Of a stretch of 34,122 bases of DNA, positions 29,939-34,122 are shown in pieces. This DNA is from Welwitschia mirabilis (Eukaryota > Gnetophyta > Gnetopsida > Welwitschiales), in assembly GCA_051453625.1 (NCBI GenBank), contig JBOZIK010000001.1:200821004-200855125 (forward strand). The letters are read 5' to 3'. The position numbers and the translations under genes are program-made. Under the pieces are notes generated by a model. The model searched no databases, was not told the origin of the DNA, and saw only the letters and a program-made list of their open reading frames with translations. How positions within the stretch are numbered: the stretch's first letter is position 1; each line of letters begins with the position of its first letter.

Positions 29939-30730
29939 NNNNNNNNNNNNNNNNNNNNNNNNNNNNNNNNNNNNNNNNNNNNNNNNNNNNNNNNNNNNNN
30001 NNNNNNNNNNNNNNNNNNNNNNNNNNNNNNNNNNNNNNNNNNNNNNNNNNNNNNNNNNNNNNNNNNNNNNNNNNNNNNNNNNNNNNNNNNNNNNNNNNNN
30101 NNNNNNNNNNNNNNNNNNNNNNNNNNNNNNNNNNNNNNNNNNNNNNNNNNNNNNNNNNNNNNNNNNNNNNNNNNNNNNNNNNNNNNNNNNNNNNNNNNNN
30201 NNNNNNNNNNNNNNNNNNNNNNNNNNNNNNNNNNNNNNNNNNNNNNNNNNNNNNNNNNNNNNNNNNNNNNNNNNNNNNNNNNNNNNNNNNNNNNNNNNNN
30301 NNNNNNNNNNNNNNNNNNNNNNNNNNNNNNNNNNNNNNNNNNNNNNNNNNNNNNNNNNNNNNNNNNNNNNNNNNNNNNNNNNNNNNNNNNNNNNNNNNNN
30401 NNNNNNNNNNNNNNNNNNNNNNNNNNNNNNNNNNNNNNNNNNNNNNNNNNNNNNNNNNNNNNNNNNNNNNNNNNNNNNNNNNNNNNNNNNNNNNNNNNNN
30501 NNNNNNNNNNNNNNNNNNNNNNNNNNNNNNNNNNNNNNNNNNNNNNNNNNNNNNNNNNNNNNNNNNNNNNNNNNNNNNNNNNNNNNNNNNNNNNNNNNNN
30601 NNNNNNNNNNNNNNNNNNNNNNNNNNNNNNNNNNNNNNNNNNNNNNNNNNNNNNNNNNNNNNNNNNNNNNNNNNNNNNNNNNNNNNNNNNNNNNNNNNNN
30701 NNNNNNNNNNNNNNNNNNNNNNNNNNNNNN
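29939..30730. other. Assembly gap, 792 N
   Basis: Sits between the two tandem copies. Long frames of unknown residues across it are meaningless. A second gap, 198 N, lies at 30979-31176 inside copy 2. Confidence 0.95.
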
Positions 30731-30732
30731 GA

Positions 30733-31320
30733 TCATGATGTTTTATTTGAGATATTTTAAAAACATGGTCACCATGATGTCCTACCTTAAGTACATTATG
30801 GCAAATATTTCTGAGAGGAGCCTTTAGTAGTATAATATGGTAGCTGTAGGAACTCCACAAAGAGGTTAACCAGCCATGCTTCATGGGTCCTTACTTCTCT
30901 GACTATGGTTGTACTCACCTCATCATGGATAATAAAATAATAAAAACTTAAAGGCTATAAGATCAGTGGTATCCTTGANNNNNNNNNNNNNNNNNNNNNN
31001 NNNNNNNNNNNNNNNNNNNNNNNNNNNNNNNNNNNNNNNNNNNNNNNNNNNNNNNNNNNNNNNNNNNNNNNNNNNNNNNNNNNNNNNNNNNNNNNNNNNN
31101 NNNNNNNNNNNNNNNNNNNNNNNNNNNNNNNNNNNNNNNNNNNNNNNNNNNNNNNNNNNNNNNNNNNNNNNNNNNNATACATCAAGTCATGCATTTTACA
31201 ATCAAGTGATGTTGTGATTTTTTTAATGGGAGTTTGCTAGGTTAACATTTTAGATAAATTGGTTATCTTTTGTTTATGTTACCTTTTATCCATTATTTTT
31301 ATTTTTTTTTGGTTCAGTTA
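30733..31320 (+). repeat. Tandem duplication in the 3' region of element C, copy 2
   Basis: Partner of 29361-29938, interrupted by the gap 30979-31176. On the minus strand the stretch 30884-30733 is open from ATG and reads MKHGWLTSLWSSYSYHI, then LLKAPLRNICHNVLKV and GHHGDHVF. This is the antisense block shared with A and B. Confidence 0.75.
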
Positions 31321-31655
31321 GTTGTTTTAAATCCATTGCTATATTTTCTTATCTTTTTTGGATCTTAATGCTTTATTTGCTAGTTTTCAATGAAGAATTA
31401 AATTTCCTTCATAAATTTGTAATTTTTTAAAGTAATTTGGAGTTCTTAGTGCTGTTCATAATCATTTTGTGATGAAACATTTTTCTTTACTTATTAGAAT
31501 ATTTCATACATTTATATTTTTCTAATCTGATGTTTCTTTACTCAACTTTTTACTTAATTTAGAAAGATGTCCAAATTCACAAACATCCATCATTCTTCTT
31601 CTTACTCTCATATGCTTTCTTTATTTTATTATCTAATAGAGGACATATTATTTTT

Positions 31656-31664
31656 CTTAGGGGG
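31656..31664 (+). promoter_or_regulatory. Polypurine tract of element C
   Basis: CTTAGGGGG lies immediately before TGATAGG, the LTR3 start. It is the plus-strand priming site of reverse transcription. Confidence 0.75.
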
Positions 31665-32885
31665 TGATAGGAACCATTTTCATGGATTATTTTTATAAAT
31701 TTTTGAGTTATTTTAAAGCTTTCATGAAATAAAATTTTTAAATTTTCATACACATTATGTACTATATGTTATTTTGCTATGTGATGTGTTTTATGAGCCT
31801 ATTTTATAATTTTCAATTTAATTTTTTATAGTTATTTGATGCGTTTTATGAGCTATTTTTATAGGATATTTACATAGGTTTAGGTGAAATTCTGATGATT
31901 CTGGAGAATCAATAGAAGATCTTAGAAATATGCAATTCTTAACAAGATTTAAGGAATTTATTGCACATTTTAATACTCATTAATGTGGAAGAATATTTAT
32001 GATAGAAAAGACTAGCTTCTGCTAATTTGGATGATAAATAAGACTATTGTCCCCTCTGCCATCCCCACAATAGATAGGATAATAATATTATTAGATCCTG
32101 ATATGAACTGTTGAGTTGACTGCTAAGAAACTAATAAGTAATCTTTTGTAATAAGCTATCATGTCCTATGTCATCCAAACAATAGTTAGAACAACATTAA
32201 CAATGTAACTAACTTTGATAGTTGATCCTTGTCCATTTTATCTATTTCTTATCTATAAAAGAGCACATATTGTAGTGCCTTATGTTTATCATTTTTTAGT
32301 CTATAACCCTATAAATAAGACATTCTTCAGTACTTCTCTCTATTTTCATTGAATTAGAAATTCTCACAATAAGAGATCGAAGGGTAGGAAATCCATCTCA
32401 AGTGTTGTAAAAAGATGTTCCCTTAGTGGAGGGATGTTCATCATCCATTGAGGCCTAGCTATTTTATAACCTTGATGTTTGATTACTTTTAATATAAAAA
32501 TATATTTTTCTTTTGTGCATGTTAGTTTGGTATATGTTCCTTCCGGTTTATGTTGTCCTTGATCTGATGACAATTTCTTAGACAAAATAGGTTTTAAGGG
32601 CAGTCTTTCTTAAGGTTAAAAGTAAGTAGTTTTGATTCATTTTGCATTACATTTAGGTTAGGTTGCATTTGCATTTGCATTTCATTTTTTTTTCATAGTT
32701 ATTTAATTTTAGTTACTTTACTTTAGTAAAAATTAATTTTGTTCTTCTATCATAAGTCTTCAATAAGATTATGACATTTAGGATTACTTACACCTATATT
32801 AGTAATTTGTATTGTGCAAGATATCTATTTTTATTTGTGGATGATAGGATCTCTTTGATTATAAATGTTGCACAAATACACATCA
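31665..32885 (+). repeat. LTR3 = 3' LTR of element C (1221 bp)
   Basis: Starts TGATAGGAACC after the polypurine tract and ends ACACATCA, giving the usual TG...CA. It matches LTR2 and LTR1 through promoter and 3' parts. It contains TATAAAAGAG (32254-32263), CTATAAATA (32309-32317), palindromic motif copies at 32050-32086 and 32163-32196, and the GCATTTGCATTTGCATTTC repeat near 32660. Element B gag begins within about 7 bases of its end. A short minus-strand open frame (32364-32585) lies across it and is not a gene. Confidence 0.82.
32309..32317 (+). promoter_or_regulatory. TATA box of LTR3
   Basis: CTATAAATA in AACCCTATAAATAAGAC, same spacing to the upstream TATAAAAGAG box as in LTR2. Confidence 0.6.
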
Positions 32886-32891
32886 TAAGAA

Positions 32892-34122
32892 CTTCCTTGT
32901 CTTTATGGAAAAGAGTTGAGGATTTCTAATGGAGAGTAAAGTCATGTTCACTTCTTGTAACTACTTTCTAATATTTCTTCACATCATTTGGGTTTAAAAT
33001 AGTTTGGGTAATAAGTGATCCTTAAGACCTTTGATTTCCTAGCATATTTTATTAAAAAAAGTCAATCAAATTTTCTAAGTTCTTATTTTGATTTTGTAAA
33101 ATTTCATTGATGGTATCTTACATCTTTTTAAGTTCTTCCATTATTTTTCTACAAGAGTCATTTCTATTGTAGTTGAAAAGATTGGGCTGAGAGTTCTTAC
33201 TTCTGGATTTGTTATCAAACGAGGGTTTAAAAGATGTTAAAGGCATATTATTTTGTGATGATATTATTAATTATCTTAAAAGTTATTTGGTATTTGATTG
33301 AATGCATAAAATTCATTAAACATGACCTCTTTACAAGTTGGTAAAGCTAGGTATTCTTTGGTAGGATGAAAGTTTTCATCATGTACTTCATAAGGGTTGA
33401 GTTGATTTAGCAAATCTGCATTAGTTAATTCTTTTGTATAACTTTCTAAGGTGACAGTAAGATCACTAAGTAGGGTGTTAACCTTTGGTTATTCTTCTTT
33501 ATTTTGCACTTTTTTCATATCTGTAAGCATTTCACCCATGATTTTAATGTCTTTACATGTAGTTTTAGATCAATTTTGACTTCTTTTTAAAAGGTATTTT
33601 AATAAGTTCTAAGAATCATCTAAGATCAACTTAAGTAAAATTCCATCACTTGAAAATCTACCATCTATTTGGTTTAACTATTCAATTTACTATAGAAGCA
33701 ATCAATAAGTTCTTCTTTTGAAAACTCTTCACTAGGTTGAATGATACAGCTATCAAAAATATTTCATATGTTAAGGAGTAATCTTAATAAGGGTATTATT
33801 GGAAATTAATTACCTTCTTTGTTCTTGCCCTCATGATTGTCTCATTCATGAATTATTTGATAAAGGCTTTTTAAACTTGATGCCAACTACAAAGGCTTTT
33901 GTATTTGATGGTTTTAAACCAAATTTTCACTTTTTCTCTAAGGGTAAAATGAAATATGGTCATGTATATTCTATTTAAAATTTTGGTTTTTTCATTTTCT
34001 AAAGTAAGAATGAGTTGTTCGATCTCAGCTATGTATTGAAATGGATCTTCATTAGGTTCTTTAAAAAAGATAGGATAGTCATTCAAGTTTTTTAACTATA
34101 CATCATCTTCGACAGGTAGGTC
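32892..34122 (-). pseudogene. Gag remnant of element B, right of the nested insertion
   Basis: The minus strand at the right edge reads LPVEDDV, a stop and LKNLNDYPIFFKEPNEDPFQ, then (open frame 34086-33871) YIAEIEQLILTL, FTLREKVKIWFKTI and SLCSWHQV. This is the same capsid segment as in element A (3932-3699). Further left come degraded text matching FSKEEL, VHDENFHPTKEYLALPTC (knuckle region with Cys residues lost, about 33400) and the tail that joins A position 2793. It continues beyond the window, where the gag start, priming site and 5' LTR of B should lie. The frame is broken downstream of 33871. Confidence 0.85.

Larger units (their letters stand above)
23029..32885 (+). mobile_element. 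Nested plus-strand retroelement block (three LTRs, element C) inserted into the gag-protease region of element B
   Basis: Order: LTR1 (23033-24077), priming site 1, leader, 100 N gap, LTR2 (to 25329), priming site 2, leader, gag, protease, linker, 3' region with a tandem duplication, polypurine tract, LTR3 (31665-32885). Element C proper is LTR2 to LTR3. LTR1 with its leader is either a remnant of an older insertion that C entered or a product of unequal recombination; the gap prevents a decision. A 5 bp target duplication could not be confirmed: the flanks CTTCTATTG (23024-23032) and CTTCCTTG (32892-32899) are only similar. Confidence 0.8.
17677..34122 (-). mobile_element. Element B: Athila-like Ty3/gypsy internal region, split by a nested insertion at 23029-32885
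   Basis: On the minus strand the right part (34122-32892) is gag. The left part (23028-17677) is the gag-protease spacer, protease, linker, RT, RNase H, integrase, 3' region and polypurine tract. Compared with the continuous element A, the left part ends at A position about 2795 and the right part begins at about 2793, so both belong to one element interrupted once. The 5' LTR lies beyond the right edge. It is the only copy here retaining RT and integrase, though all frames are broken and catalytic residues are changed. Confidence 0.82.

Noticed and set aside
29903-30884. Open frames of 266-318 codons on both strands
   Set aside because: They consist almost wholly of N from the gap 29939-30730; the same applies to frames across 4058-4678, 551-650, 5814-5913, 18326-18425, 22351-22519, 24481-24580 and 30979-31176.
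23024-32899. CTTCTATTG / CTTCCTTG as the target duplication of the nested block
   Set aside because: Unequal length and mismatched, and the LTR ends are not certain, so it is not called.
1-34122. CRISPR arrays, bacterial operons, tRNA or rRNA genes
   Set aside because: No regularly spaced identical repeats with unique spacers, no ribosome-binding-site gene organisation, and no cloverleaf or rRNA-like sequence recognised; the context is eukaryotic repeat DNA.

Overview
This window is plant (almost certainly flowering-plant) repeat DNA. It is roughly 70% A+T, strongly CpG-depleted, carries eleven runs of N, and has no host gene that I can recognise. Almost everything identifiable is decayed transposable element, mainly Ty3/gypsy LTR retrotransposons of the Athila type. 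That assignment rests on a primer-binding site matching tRNA-Asp, a gag / CCHC / protease / RT / RNase H / integrase order read from short motifs, and LTRs with a CTATAAATA box. Every open frame is broken by stops and frameshifts, so the coding entries are pseudogenes.

Layout. (1) Positions 1 to ~6020 hold element A on the minus strand: 5' LTR at the right (4820 to ~6020), primer-binding site at 4796-4813, gag, protease, then a jump into the integrase C-terminus and the 3' internal region, which runs off the left edge. RT, RNase H and most of integrase are deleted. (2) Positions 6020-11700 are AT-rich intergenic DNA with a diverged 0.5 kb direct repeat (7309-7830 and 8318-8822) and a purine-rich patch with palindromes (9340-9940). 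(3) Positions 11733-13029 are a small CACTA-type DNA transposon with 26 bp terminal inverted repeats, a 3 bp AGA target duplication and subterminal repeats. (4) Positions 13728-14022 are a degenerate 42 bp minisatellite followed by a hairpin. (5) Positions 14425 to ~17000 are the plus-strand 3' end of element E. (6) From ~17001 to the right edge lies element B on the minus strand: truncated 3' LTR, polypurine tract, 3' region, integrase, RNase H, RT, protease and gag. It is split at 23028/32892 by a plus-strand block of about 9.9 kb. (7) That block (23029-32885) holds three same-strand LTRs, two primer-binding sites and element C (gag-protease only, with a 3' LTR at 31665-32885).

The pieces fit as a nested insertion. 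Element A is continuous across the place (about 2793-2800) where element B is interrupted, so the gag fragment at 32892-34122 belongs to the same element as the integrase/RT fragment at 19250-23028. Elements A and C independently lack RT and integrase but keep gag, protease and the priming site, so they look like non-autonomous derivatives that would have needed an RT/integrase-bearing partner such as B. All copies are now inactive: catalytic residues of protease, RT and integrase are substituted in the copies that retain those domains.

The most unusual signal is a reading frame antisense to the retroelements in their 3' internal region. It is recognisable in four copies (A, B and both tandem copies in C), open for 75 codons in B, and shows many third-position differences between A and B. 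Several gaps are flanked by nearly identical sequence and are probably unmerged contig overlaps rather than real duplications.
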